This document shows, in pieces, positions 1-11,366 of a stretch of 64,000 nt of DNA. Source of the stretch: Hydractinia symbiolongicarpus (taxonomy: Eukaryota; Cnidaria; Hydrozoa; Anthoathecata; Hydractiniidae); contig NC_079885.1 in assembly GCF_029227915.1 (NCBI RefSeq), positions 19,913,001 to 19,977,000 on the forward strand, written 5' to 3'. The notes beneath the pieces are model-generated. The model did not search any database, had not been told where the DNA came from, and saw nothing but the letters and a program-made list of their open reading frames with translations. Within the stretch, counting starts at the first letter, position 1; every line of letters begins with the position of its first letter. Made by a program: the position numbers and the translations under genes.

Positions 1-313
1 TTGAATTAGCTAACTAGTAAATAGGGATATTTCAGTATGTTTCGTTTCTCCGTGCCGCAATTGGTAATGCGTTCGGCTGTTAACAGAAAGGTTGGTGGTT
101 CAAGCCCAAGCGGGGAAGCGATGAACAAATATGTCTATCAGAAGAATCAGAGAGTGCTATCACTGCCTCTTATTCCTAATGTCACGTTATTTGTAAGAGC
201 AACGGTAGTGTTACTCTTGTAGCCATGTTTACTGGCATCATCAGATGTGCTATTAAAAATAAATGAAAGTGAATAAGCCAACTTTTAAATAGGGAAACTT
301 CAGTAAGTTTCAT

Positions 314-330
314 GTCTCCGTGGCGCAATT

Positions 331-363
<33 letters not shown>

Positions 364-387
364 TTGGTTCAAGCCCACCCGGGGACG
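314..387 (+). tRNA. tRNA-Asn(GTT), type A
   Basis: G51T removes T-stem pair 51-65; other stems intact. Confidence 0.72.
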
Positions 388-849
388 CAATGAACAAATA
401 CTTCGATCAGATGCAACAGATAGTGCTACCACTGCTTATGATTCCTAATGTCACGATAATTGTAAAAGCAACGGTAGTTTTAGTCTTGAAACTACGTTTA
501 CCTGCATAGTCAGATGTGGTGTTAAAAACATTGAAATTGAATTAGGTAACAAGTAAATAGGGATACTTTAGTATGTTTCGCGTCTCCGTGCCGCAATTGG
601 TTAGCGCGTTCGGCTGTTAACGGAAAGGTTGGTGGTTCAAACCCACCCGGGGAAGCGATGAACAAATATGTCCATCAGAAGAATCAGAGAGTGCTATCAC
701 TGCCTCTTATTCCTAAAGTCACGTTAACTGTAAGAGCAACGGTAGTGTTACACTTGTAGCCATGTCTACTGGCATCATCAGATGTGCTATTAAAAATAAA
801 TGAAAGTAAATGAGCCAACTTGTAAATAGGGAAACTTCAGTGAATTCAT

Positions 850-866
850 GTCTCCGTGGCGCAATT

Positions 867-923
<57 letters not shown>
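850..923 (+). tRNA. tRNA-Asn(GTT), type A, exact consensus
   Basis: All 74 bases match the consensus. The leader is one base shorter (GAATTCAT), putting TAAATA at -27. Confidence 0.9.
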
Positions 924-1386
924 CAAAGAACAAATTCTTTGATCAGATGAAACAGATAGTGCTACCACTGCTTATAATTCCTAATGTCACGATAATTGTA
1001 AAAGCAACGGTAGTTTTAGTCTTGAAACTACGTTTACCTGCATAGTCAGATGTGGTGTTAAAAACATTGAAATTGAATTAGCTAACTAATAAATAGGGAT
1101 ACTTCAGTATGTTTCGTGTCTCCGTGCCGCAATTGGTTAGCGCGTTTGCCTGTTAACTGAGAGGTTGGTGGGTCAAGCGCCCCCGGGGAAGCGATGAACA
1201 AATATGTCCATCAGAAGAATCAGAGAGTGCTATCACTGCCTCTTATTCCTAATGTCACGTTAACTGTAAGAGCAACGGTAGTGTTACTCTTGTAGCCAAG
1301 TTTTCTGGCATCATCAGATATGCTATTAAAAATAAATGAAAGTAAATGAGCCAACTTGTAAATAGGGAAACTTCAGTAAGTTTCAT

Positions 1387-1403
1387 GTCTCCGTGGCGCA
1401 ATT

Positions 1404-1435
<32 letters not shown>

Positions 1436-1460
1436 TGTGGTTCAATCCCACCCGGGGACG
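1387..1460 (+). tRNA. tRNA-Asn(GTT), type A, changed T arm
   Basis: G50T removes pair 50-66, and G60T changes the T loop and B box. Confidence 0.65.
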
Positions 1461-1921
1461 CAATGAACAAGCACTTCGATCAGATGAAACAGATAGTGCT
1501 ACCACTGCTTATGATTCCTAATGTCACGATAATTGTAAAAGCAACGTTAGTTTTAGTCTTGAAACTACGTTTACTGCATAGTCAGATGTGGTGTTAAAAA
1601 CATTGAAATTGAATTAGCTAACTAGTAAATAGGGATATTTCAGTATGTTTCGTTTCTCCGTGCCGCAATTGGTAATGCGTTCGGCTGTTAACAGAAAGGT
1701 TGGTGGTTCAAGCCCAAACGGGGAAGCGATGAACAAATATGTCTATCAGAAGAATCAGAGAGTGCTATCACTGCCTCTTATTCCTAATGTCACGTTATTT
1801 GTAAGAGCAACGGTAGTGTTACTCTTGTAGCCATGTTTACTGGCATCATCAGATGTGCTATTAAAAATAAATGAAAGTGAATAAGCCAACTTTTAAATAG
1901 GGAAACTTCAGTAAGTTTCAT

Positions 1922-1938
1922 GTCTCCGTGGCGCAATT

Positions 1939-1971
<33 letters not shown>

Positions 1972-1995
1972 TTGGTTCAAGCCCACCCGGGGACG
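1922..1995 (+). tRNA. tRNA-Asn(GTT), type A
   Basis: G51T, as in the copy 1608 bp upstream. Confidence 0.72.
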
Positions 1996-2457
1996 CAATG
2001 AACAAATACTTCGATCAGATGCAACAGATAGTGCTACCACTGCTTTTAATTCCTAATGTCACGATAATTGTAAAAGCAACGGTAGTTTTAGTCTTGAAAC
2101 TACGTTTACCTGCATAGTCAGATGTGGTGTTAAAAACATTGAAATTGAATTAGGTAACAAATAAATAGGGATACTTTAGTATGTTTCGCGTCTCCGTGCC
2201 GCAATTGGTTAGCGCGTTCGGCTGTTAACGGAAAGGTTGGTGGTTCAAACCCACCCGGGGAAGCGATGAACAAATATGTCCATCAGAAGAATCAGAGAGT
2301 GCTATCACTGCCTCTTATTCCTAAAGTCACGTTAACTGTAAGAGCAACGGTAGTGTTACACTTGTAGCAACGTCTACTGGCATCATCAGATGTGCTATTA
2401 AAAATAAATGAAAGTAAATGAGCCAACTTGTAAATAGGGAAACTTCAGTAAATTCAT

Positions 2458-2474
2458 GTCTCCGTGGCGCAATT

Positions 2475-2522
<48 letters not shown>

Positions 2523-2531
2523 TCGGGGACG
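2458..2531 (+). tRNA. tRNA-Asn(GTT), type A
   Basis: C66T leaves a G-U wobble at the base of the T stem; the fold is complete. Confidence 0.83.
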
Positions 2532-2766
2532 CAAAGAACAAATTCTTTGATCAGATGAAACAGATAGTGCTATCACTGCTTATGATTCCTAATGTCACGA
2601 TAATTGTAAAGGCAACGGTAGTTTTAGTCTTGAAACTACGTTTACCTGCATAGTCAGATGTGGTATTAGAAACATTGAAATTGAATTAGCTAACTAGTAA
2701 ATAGGGATACTTCAGCATGTTTCGTGTCTCCGTGCCGAAATTGGTTAGCGCTTTCGGCTGTTAAAG

Positions 2767-2797
<31 letters not shown>

Positions 2798-2994
2798 AGC
2801 GATGAACAATTATGTCCATTAGAAAAATCAGAGAGTGCTATCACTGCCTCTTATTCCTAATGTCACGTTAACTGTAAGAGCAACGGTAGTGTTACTGTTG
2901 TAACCATGTTTACTGGCATCATCAGATGTGCTATTAAAAATAAACGAAAGTAAATGAGCCAACTTGCAAATAGGGAAACTTCAGTAAGTTTCAT

Positions 2995-3068
2995 GTCTCC
3001 GTGGCGCAATTGGTTAGCGCGTTCGGCTGTTAACCGAAAGGATGGTGGTTCAAGCCCACCCGGGGACG
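2995..3068 (+). tRNA. tRNA-Asn(GTT), type A
   Basis: T48A lies in the variable loop; all stems are intact. Confidence 0.85.
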
Positions 3069-3529
3069 CAATGAACAAACACTTCGATCAAATGAAACAG
3101 ATAGTGCTACCACTGCTTATGATTCCTAATGTCACGATAATTGTAAAAGCAACGGTAGTTTTAGTCTTGAAACTACATTTACTGCATAGTCAGATGTGGT
3201 GTTAAAAACATTGAAATTGAATTAGCTAACTAGTAAATAGGGATACTTCAGTATGTTTCGTGTCTTCGTGCCGTAATTGGTTAGCGCGTTCGGCTGTTAA
3301 CGGAAAGGTTGGTGGTTCAAGCCCACCCGGGAAAGCGATGAAAAAGTATGTCCATTAGAAAAATCAGAGAGTGCTATCACTGCCTCTTATTCCTAATGTC
3401 ACGTTAACTGTAAGAGCAACGGTAGTGTTACTCTTGTAGCCATGTTTACTGGCATCATCAGATGTGCTATTAAAATAAATGAAAGTAATTGAGCCAACTT
3501 GTAAATAGGGAAACTTCAGTAAATTTCAT

Positions 3530-3603
3530 GTCTCCGTGGAGCAATTGGTTAGCGCGTTCGGCTGTTGACCGAAAGGTTGGTGGTTCAAGCCCATCCGGGG
3601 ACG
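3530..3603 (+). tRNA. tRNA-Asn(GTT), type A, D-stem mismatch
   Basis: C11A removes pair 11-25. A38G replaces the purine just 3' of the anticodon, and C65T gives a wobble. This haplotype recurs at several places on both strands. Confidence 0.65.
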
Positions 3604-4066
3604 CAATGAACAAATACTTCGATCAGATGAAACAGATAGTGCTACCACTGCTTATGATTCCTAATGTCACGATAATTGTAAAAGCAACGGTAGTTTTAGT
3701 CTTGAAACTACGTTTACCTGCATAGTCAGATGTGGTGTTAAAAACATTGAAATTGAATTAGCTAACTAGTAAATAGGGATACTTCAGTATGTTTCGTGTC
3801 TCCGTGCCGCAATTGGTTAGCGCTTTCGGCTGTTAACGGAAAGGTTGGTGGTTCAAGCCCACCCGGGAAAGCGATGAACAAGTATGTCCATCAGAAAAAT
3901 CAGAGAGTGCTATCACTGCCTCTTATTCCTAATGTCACGTTAACTGTAAGAGCAACGGTAGTTTTAGTCTTGAAACTACGTTTACCTGCATAGTCAGATG
4001 TGCTATTAAAAATAAATGAAAATAAATGGGCCAACTTGTAAATAGGGAAACTTTAGTAAGTTTCAT

Positions 4067-4140
4067 GTCTCCGTGGCGCAATTGGTTAGCACGTTCGGCT
4101 GTTAAACGAAAGGTTGGCGGTTCAAGCCCACCCGGGGACG
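4067..4140 (+). tRNA. tRNA-Asn(GTT)-like, type A, degenerate
   Basis: G25A, C40A and T52C each remove one pair (11-25, 32-40, 52-64), so three stems are damaged and function is doubtful. Confidence 0.55.
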
Positions 4141-4375
4141 CAATGAACAAATACTTCGATCAGATGAAACAGTTAGTGCTACCACTGCTTATGATTCCCA
4201 ATGTCACGATAATTGTAAAGGCAACGGTAGTTTTAGTCTTGAAACTACGTTTACCTGCATAGTCAGATGTGGTATTAGAAACATTGAAATTGAATTAGCT
4301 AACTAGTAAATAGGGATACTTCAGCATGTTTCGTGTCTCCGTGCCGAAATTGGTTAGCGCTTTCGGCTGTTAAAG

Positions 4376-4406
<31 letters not shown>

Positions 4407-4603
4407 AGCGATGAACAATTATGTCCATTAGAAAAATCAGAGAGTGCTATCACTGCCTCTTATTCCTAATGTCACGTTAACTGTAAGAGCAACGGTAGTG
4501 TTACTGTTGTAACCATGTTTACTGGCATCATCAGATGTGCTATTAAAAATAAACGAAAGTAAATGAGCCAACTTGCAAATAGGGAAACTTCAGTAAGTTT
4601 CAT

Positions 4604-4677
4604 GTCTCCGTGGCGCAATTGGTTAGCGCGTTCGGCTGTTAACCGAAAGGATGGTGGTTCAAGCCCACCCGGGGACG
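4604..4677 (+). tRNA. tRNA-Asn(GTT), type A
   Basis: T48A only; duplicate of the copy at 2995. Confidence 0.85.
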
Positions 4678-5138
4678 CAATGAACAAACACTTCGATCAA
4701 ATGAAACAGATAGTGCTACCACTGCTTATGATTCCTAATGTCACGATAATTGTAAAAGCAACGGTAGTTTTAGTCTTGAAACTACATTTACTGCATAGTC
4801 AGATGTGGTGTTAAAAACATTGAAATTGAATTAGCTAACTAGTAAATAGGGATACTTCAGTATGTTTCGTGTCTTCGTGCCGTAATTGGTTAGCGCGTTC
4901 GGCTGTTAACGGAAATGTTGGTGGTTCAAGCCCACCCGGGGAAGCGATGAAAAAGTATGTCCATTAGAAAAATCAGAGAGTGCTATCACTGCCTCTTATT
5001 CCTAATGTCACGTTAACTGTAAGAGCAACGGTAGTGTTACTCTTGTAGCCATGTTTACTGGCATCATCAGATGTGCTATTAAAATAAATGAAAGTAATTG
5101 AGCCAACTTGTAAATAGGGAAACTTCAGTAAATTTCAT

Positions 5139-5212
5139 GTCTCCGTGGAGCAATTGGTTAGCGCGTTCGGCTGTTGACCGAAAGGTTGGTGGTTTAAGCC
5201 CATCCGGGGACG
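5139..5212 (+). tRNA. tRNA-Asn(GTT)-like, type A, degenerate
   Basis: C11A, A38G and C65T, plus C57T, which breaks the invariant TTC of the T loop and B box. Confidence 0.55.
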
Positions 5213-5675
5213 CAATGAACAAATACTTCGATCAGATGAAACAGATAGTGCTACCACTGCTTATGATTCCTAATGTCACGATAATTGTAAAAGCAACGGT
5301 AGTTTTAGTCTTGAAACTACGTTTACCTGCATAGTCAGATGTGGTGTTAAAAACATTGAAATTGAATTAGCTAACTAGTAAATAGGGATACTTCAGTATG
5401 TTTCGTGTCTCCGTGCCGCAATTGGTTAGCGCTTTCGGCTGTTAACGGAAAGGTTGGTGGTTCAAGCCCACCCGGGAAAGCGATGAACAAGTATGTCCAT
5501 CAGAAAAATCAGAGAGTGCTATCACTGCCTCTTATTCCTAATGTCACGTTAACTGTAAGAGCAACGGTAGTGTTACTGTTGTAGCCATGTTTACTGGCAT
5601 CATCAGATGTGCTATTAAAAATAAATGAAAGTAAATGAGCCAACTTGTAAATAGGGAAACTTCAGTAAGTTTCAT

Positions 5676-5718
5676 GTCTCCGTGGCGCAATTGGTTAGCG
5701 CGTTCGGATGTTAACCGG

Positions 5719-5749
<31 letters not shown>
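5676..5749 (+). tRNA. tRNA-Asn(GTT), type A
   Basis: C33A changes the first anticodon-loop base; A43G gives a wobble. Confidence 0.7.
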
Positions 5750-5982
5750 CAATGAACAAACACTTCAATCAGATGAAACAGATAGTGCTACCACTGCTTA
5801 TGATTCCTAATTTCACGATAATTGTAAAAGCAACGGTAGTTTTAGTCTTGAAACTAGGTTTACTGCATAGTCAGATGTGGTGTTAAAAACATTGAAATTG
5901 AATTAGCTAACTAGTAAATAGGGATACTTCAGTATGTTTCGTGTCTTCGTGCGCAATTGGTTAGCGCATTCGGCTGTTAACG

Positions 5983-6013
<31 letters not shown>

Positions 6014-6210
6014 GGCGATGAACAAATATGTCCATCAGAAGAATCAGAGAGTGCTATCACTGCCTCTTATTCCTAATGTCACGTTAACTGTAAGAGCAAC
6101 GGTAGTGTTACTCTTGTAGCCATGTTTACTGGCATCATCAGATGTGCTATTAAAAATAAATGAAAATAAATGGGCCAACTTGTAAATAGGGAAACTTTAG
6201 TAAGTTTCAT

Positions 6211-6284
6211 GTCTCCGTGGCGCAATTGGTTAGCACGTTCGGCTGTTAAACGAAAGGTTGGCGGTTCAAGCCCACCCGGGGACG
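6211..6284 (+). tRNA. tRNA-Asn(GTT)-like, type A, degenerate
   Basis: G25A, C40A, T52C haplotype, as at 4067. Confidence 0.55.
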
Positions 6285-6519
6285 CAATGAACAAATACTT
6301 CGATCAGATGAAACAGTTAGTGCTACCACTGCTTATGATTCCCAATGTCACGATAATTGTAAAAGCAACGGTAGTTTTAGTCTTGAAACTACGTTTACCT
6401 GCATAGTCAGATGTGGTGTTAAAAACATTGAAATTGAATTAGCTAACTAGTAAATAGGGATACTTCAGTATGTTTCGTGTCTTAGTGCCGCAATTGGTTA
6501 GCGCGTTCGGCTGTTAACG

Positions 6520-6550
<31 letters not shown>

Positions 6551-6747
6551 GGCGATGAACAAATATGTCCATCAGAAAAATCAGAGAGTGCTATCACTGC
6601 CACTTATTCCTAATGTCACGTTAACTGTAAGAGCATCGGTAGTGTTACTCTTGTAGCCATGTTTACTGGCATCATCAGATGTGCTATTAAAAATAAATGA
6701 AAATAAATGGGCCAACTTGTAAATAGGGAAACTTCAGTAAGTTTCAT

Positions 6748-6821
6748 GTCTCCGTGGCGCAATTGGTTAGCACGTTCGGCTGTTAAACGAAAGGTTGGCG
6801 GTTCAAGCCCACCCGGGGACG
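6748..6821 (+). tRNA. tRNA-Asn(GTT)-like, type A, degenerate
   Basis: G25A, C40A, T52C haplotype, next dimer after 6211. Confidence 0.55.
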
Positions 6822-7284
6822 CAATGAACAAATACTTCGATCAGATGAAACAGATAGTGCTACCACTGCTTATGATTCCCAATGTCACGATAATTGTAAA
6901 AGCAACGGTAGTTTTAGTCTTGAAACTACGTTTACCTGCATAGTCAGATGTGGTGTTAAAAACATTGAAATTGAATTAGCTAACTAGTAAATAGGGATAC
7001 TTCAGAATGTTTCGTGTCTTAGTGCCGCAATTGGTTAGCGCGTTCGGCTGTTAACGGAAAGGTTGCTGGTTCAAGCCCACCCGGGGAGGCGATGAACAAA
7101 TATGTCCATCAGAAGAATCAGAGAGTGCTATCACTGCCTCTTATTCCTAATGTCACGTTAACTGTAAGAGCAACGGTAGTGTTACTCTTGTAGCCATGTT
7201 TACTGGCATCATCAGATGTGCTATTAAAAATAAATGAAAGTAAATGAGCCAACTTGTAAATAGGGAAACTTCAGTAAGTTTCAT

Positions 7285-7301
7285 GTCTCCGTGGCGCAAT
7301 T

Positions 7302-7350
<49 letters not shown>

Positions 7351-7358
7351 AGGGGACG
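7285..7358 (+). tRNA. tRNA-Asn(GTT), type A
   Basis: C67A removes acceptor pair 7-67. Confidence 0.72.
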
Positions 7359-7552
7359 CAATGAACAAATACTTCGATCAGATGAAACAGATAGTGCTAC
7401 AACTGCTTATGATTCCTAATGTCACGATAATTGTAAAAGCAACAGTAGTTTTAGTCTTGAAACTACGTTTACCTGCATAGTCAGATGTGGTGTTAAAAAC
7501 ATTGAAATTGAATTAGCTAACTAGTAAATAGGGATATTTCAGTAAGTTTCAT

Positions 7553-7569
7553 GTCTCCGTGGACCAATT

Positions 7570-7626
<57 letters not shown>
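7553..7626 (+). tRNA. tRNA-Asn(GTT), type A, directly after another A
   Basis: C11A and G12C remove two of four D-stem pairs. It lies one monomer (268 bp) after the previous A with no B between, and its leader starts as type B and ends as type A. Confidence 0.6.
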
Positions 7627-8072
7627 CAATGAACAAATTCTTTGATCAGATGAAACAGATAGTGTTACCACTGCTTATGATTCCTAATGTCACGATAATT
7701 GTAAAAGCAACGGTAGTTTTAGTCTTAAAACTACATTTATCTGCATAGTCAGATGTGGTGTTAAAAACATTGAAATTGAAAGGGATACTTCAGTATGTTG
7801 CGTGTCTTAGTGCCGCAATTGGTTAGCGCGTTCAGCTGTTAACGGAAAGTTTGGTGGTTCAAGCCCACCCGGGGAGGCGATGAACAAATATGTCCATCAG
7901 AAGAATCAGAGAGTGCTATCACTGCCTCTTATTCCTAATGTCACGTTAACTGTAAGAGCAACGGTAGTGTTACTCTTGTAGCCATGTTTACTGGCTTCAT
8001 CAGATGTGCTATTAAAAATAATTAAAAGTAAATGAGTCAACTTGTAAATAGGGAAACTTCAGTAAGTTTCAT

Positions 8073-8089
8073 GTCTCCGTGGAGCAATT

Positions 8090-8146
<57 letters not shown>
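8073..8146 (+). tRNA. tRNA-Asn(GTT), type A
   Basis: C11A removes D-stem pair 11-25; the rest is consensus. The preceding B leader lacks the usual TTAGCTAACTAGTAAAT block (short deletion near 7780). Confidence 0.72.
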
Positions 8147-8608
8147 CAATGAACAAATACTTCGATCAGATGAAACAGATAGTGCTACCACTGCTTATGA
8201 TTCCTAATGTCACGATAATTGTAAAAGCAACGGAAGTTTTAGTCTTGAAACTACGTTTACCTGCATAGTCAGATGTGGTGTTAAAAACATTGAAATTGAA
8301 TTAGCTAACTAGTAAATAGGGATACTTCAGTATGCTTTGTGTCTTAGTGCCGCAATTGGTTAGCGCGTTCGGCTGTTAACGGAAAGGTTGTTGGTTCAAG
8401 CCCACCAGTGGAGGCGATGAACAAATATGTCCATTAGAAAAATCAGAGAGTGCTATCACTGTCTCTTATTCCTAATGTCACGTTAACTTTAAGAGCAACG
8501 GTAGTGTTACTCTTGTAGCCATGTTTACTGGCATCATCAGATGTGCTATTAAAATAAATGAAAGTAATTGAGCCAACTTGTAAATAGGGAAACTTCAGTA
8601 ACTTTCAT

Positions 8609-8682
8609 GTCTCCGTGGAGCAATTGGTTATCGCGTTCGGCTGTTGACCGAAAGGTTGGTGGTTCAAGCCCATCCGGGGACG
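8609..8682 (+). tRNA. tRNA-Asn(GTT)-like, type A, degenerate D arm
   Basis: C11A and G23T break two D-stem pairs; A38G and C65T also present. Confidence 0.55.
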
Positions 8683-9145
8683 CAATGAACAAATACTTCG
8701 ATCAGATGAAACAGATAGTGCTACCACTGCTTATGATTCCTAATGTCACGATAATTGTAAAAGCAACGGAAGTTTTAGTCTTGAAGCTACGTTTACCTGC
8801 ATAGTCAGATGTGGTGTTAAAAACATTGAAATTGAATTAGCTAACTAGTAAATAGGGATACTTCAGTATGTTTCGTGTCTCCGTTCCGCAATTGGTTAGC
8901 GCTTTTGGCTGTTAACGGAAAGGTTGGTGGTTCAAGCCCACACGGGGAAGCGATGAACAAGTATGTCCATGAGAAAAGTCAGAGAGTGCTATCACTGCCT
9001 CTTATTCCTAATGTCACGTTAACTGTAAGAGCAACGGTAGTGTTACTGTTGTAGCCATGTTTACTGGCATCATCAGATGTGCTATTAAAAATAAATGAAA
9101 GTAAATGAGCCAACTTGTAAATAGGGAAACTTCAGTAAGTTTCAT

Positions 9146-9185
9146 GTCTCCGTGGCGCAATTGGTTAGCGCGTTCGGCTGTTAAA

Positions 9186-9219
<34 letters not shown>
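9146..9219 (+). tRNA. tRNA-Asn(GTT), type A
   Basis: C40A removes pair 32-40 next to the anticodon loop. Confidence 0.7.
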
Positions 9220-9681
9220 CAATGAACAAACACTTCGATCAGATGAAAGAGATAGTGCTACCACTGCTTATGATTCCTAATGTCACGATAATTGTAAAAG
9301 CAACGGTAGTTTTAGTCTTGAAACTACGTTTACTGCATAGTCAGATGTGGTGTTAAAAACATTGAAATTGAACTAGCTAACTAGTAAATAGGGATACTTC
9401 AGTATGTTTCGTGTCTTAGTGCCGCAATTGATTAGCGCGTTCGGCTGTTAACGGAAAGGTTGGTGGTTCAAACCCACCCGGGGAGGCGATGAACAAATAT
9501 GTCCATCAGAAGAATCAGAGAGTGCTATCACTGCTTCTTATTCCTAATGTCACGTTAACTGTAAGAGCAACGGTAGTGTTACTCTTGTAGCCATGTTTAC
9601 TGGCATCATCAGATGTGCTACTAAAAATAAATGAAAGTAAATAAGCCAATTTGTAAATAGGGAAACTTCAGTAAGTTTCAT

Positions 9682-9698
9682 GTCTCCGTGGCGCAATT

Positions 9699-9749
<51 letters not shown>

Positions 9750-9755
9750 AGGACG
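9682..9755 (+). tRNA. tRNA-Asn(GTT), type A
   Basis: G69A removes acceptor pair 5-69. Confidence 0.72.
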
Positions 9756-9990
9756 CAATGAACAAATACTTCGATCAGATGAGACAGTTAGTGCTGCCAC
9801 TGCTTATGATTCCCAATGTCACGATAATTGTAAAAGCAACGGTAGTTTTAGTCTTGAAACTCCGTTTACCTGCATAGTCAGATGTGGTGTTAAAAACATT
9901 GAAATTGAATTAGCTAACTAGTAAATAGGGATACTTCAGTATGTTTCGTGTCTTACTGCCGCAATTGGTTAGCGCGTTCGGCTGTTAACG

Positions 9991-10021
<31 letters not shown>

Positions 10022-10218
10022 GGTGATGAACAAATATGTCCATCAGAAGAATCAGAGAGTGCTATCACTGCTTCTTATTCCTAATGTCACGTTAACTGTA
10101 AGAGCAACGGTAGTGTTACTCTTGTAGCCATGTTTACTGGCATCATCAGATGTGCTACTAAAAATAAATGAAAGTAAATAAGCCAATTTGTAAATAGGGA
10201 AACTTCAGTAAGTTTCAT

Positions 10219-10235
10219 GTCTCCGTGGCGCAATT

Positions 10236-10284
<49 letters not shown>

Positions 10285-10292
10285 AGGGGACG
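10219..10292 (+). tRNA. tRNA-Asn(GTT), type A
   Basis: C67A removes acceptor pair 7-67. Confidence 0.72.
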
Positions 10293-10727
10293 CAATGAAC
10301 AAATACTTCGATCAGATGAGACAGTTAGTGCTACCACTGCTTATGATTCCCAATGTCACGATAATTGTAAAAGCAACGGTAGTTTTAGTCTTGAAACTAC
10401 GTTTACCTGCATAGTCAGATGTGGTGTTAAAAACATTGAAATTGAATTAGCTAACTAGTAAATAGGGATACTTCAATATGTTTCGTGTCTTAGTGCCGCA
10501 ATTGATTAGCGCGTTCGACTGTTAACGGAATGGTTGGTGATTGAAGCCCACCCGGGGAGGCGATGAAAAAATATGTCCATCAGAAGAATCAGAGAGTGCT
10601 ATCACTGCTTCTTATTCCTAATGTCACGTTAACTGTAAGAGCAACGGTAGTGTTACTCTTGTAGCCATGTTTACTGGCATCATCAGATGTGCTACTAAAA
10701 ATAAATGAAAGTAAATAAGCCAATTTG

Positions 10728-10733
10728 TAAATA
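10728..10733 (+). promoter_or_regulatory. TAAATA element at -28 of a type-A tRNA (representative)
   Basis: TAAATA occupies -28 to -23 before the exact-consensus tRNA at 10756 and recurs at -27/-28 before nearly every type-A copy. A TATA-like element there would fit upstream TFIIIB positioning at tRNA genes. It is AT-rich repeat DNA conserved by homogenisation too, so promoter function is inference. Confidence 0.4.
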
Positions 10734-10755
10734 GGGAAACTTCAGTAAGTTTCAT

Positions 10756-10772
10756 GTCTCCGTGGCGCAATT

Positions 10773-10829
<57 letters not shown>
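10756..10829 (+). tRNA. tRNA-Asn(GTT), type A, exact consensus
   Basis: All four stems pair, with only the T4-G70 wobble. A box lies around TGGCGCAATTGG and B box around GGTTCAAGCCC. Anticodon GTT reads Asn codons AAC/AAU. Discriminator is G; no CCA is encoded and the next bases are CAATGA. It is the reference copy for the leader and trailer entries. Confidence 0.92.
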
Positions 10830-10915
10830 CAATGAACAAATACTTCGATCAGATGAGACAGTTAGTGCTACCACTGCTTATGATTCCCAATGTCACGATA
10901 ATTGTAAAAGCAACG

Positions 10916-10937
10916 GTAGTTTTAGTCTTGAAACTAC
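10916..10937 (+). terminator. Hairpin with T4 run, candidate Pol III stop (representative)
   Basis: GTAGTTT (10916-10922) and AAACTAC (10931-10937) can form a 7-bp stem with an 8-nt loop. The first run of four T after the tRNA at 10756 is 10920-10923, 91 nt past the tRNA 3' end. The same element follows most type-A copies; some (ending GTACTTT) have one mismatch. Type-B trailers have a decayed version without T4. Confidence 0.35.
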
Positions 10938-11292
10938 GTTTACCTGCATAGTCAGATGTGGTGTTAAAAACATTGAAATTGAATTAGCTAACTAGTAAAT
11001 AGTGATATTTCAGTATGTTTCGTGTCTCCGTGCCGCAATTGGTAAGGGCGTTCGGCTGTTAACGGAAAGGTTGGTGGTTCAAGCCCAAACGGGGAAGCGA
11101 TGAACAAATATGTCCATCAGAAGAGTCAAAGAGTGCTATCACTGCCTCTTATTCCTAATGTCACGTTATTTGTAAGAGCAACGGTAGTGTTACTCTTGTA
11201 GCCATGTTTACTGGCATCATCAGATGTGCTATTAAAAATAAATGAAAGTAAATGAACCAACTTGTAAATAGGGAAACTTCAGTAAGTTTCAT

Positions 11293-11366
11293 GTCTCCGT
11301 GGCGCAATTGGTTAGCGCGTTCGGCTGTTAACCGAAAGATTGATGGTTCAAGCCCACCCGGGGACG
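11293..11366 (+). tRNA. tRNA-Asn(GTT), type A
   Basis: G47A in the variable loop; G51A removes pair 51-65. Confidence 0.68.

Larger units (their letters stand above)
46..5480 (+). pseudogene. Type-B tRNA-Asn-like copies, group 1 (11 copies)
   Basis: Starts: 46, 582, 1118, 1654, 2190, 2726, 3262, 3798, 4335, 4871, 5407; each 74 nt except 46 and 1654 (73 nt, G1T, one base lost in the D-loop side). The fixed B changes G10C, C41G and C73A each remove one pair in the D, anticodon and acceptor stems; the GTT anticodon, T arm and B box remain. Copies 2726 and 4335 also have C40A. The trailer of 3798 holds a patch of type-A trailer between type-B ends, a gene-conversion footprint. Confidence 0.85.
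1..5600 (+). repeat. Duplicated ~1608-bp blocks (6 monomers)
   Basis: Copies at 46, 314, 582, 850, 1118 and 1387 reappear 1608 bp later, sharing rare changes such as G51T at 314/1922 and the G1T, one-base-shorter B copies at 46/1654. Copies at 2726, 2995, 3262, 3530 and 3798 reappear 1609 bp later, sharing T48A at 2995/4604. This indicates at least two rounds of block duplication. Confidence 0.8.
5943..11097 (+). pseudogene. Type-B tRNA-Asn-like copies, group 2 (10 copies)
   Basis: Starts: 5943, 6479, 7016, 7804, 8341, 8877, 9413, 9950, 10487, 11024. Copy 5943 is 73 nt: loss of one C turns TGCCGC into TGCGC, which can re-form the GCGC/GCGC D stem with a one-base linker. Several copies start GTCTTAG instead of GTCTCCG. 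Copy 10487 is heavily changed (anticodon-stem and T-stem bases). Confidence 0.83.
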
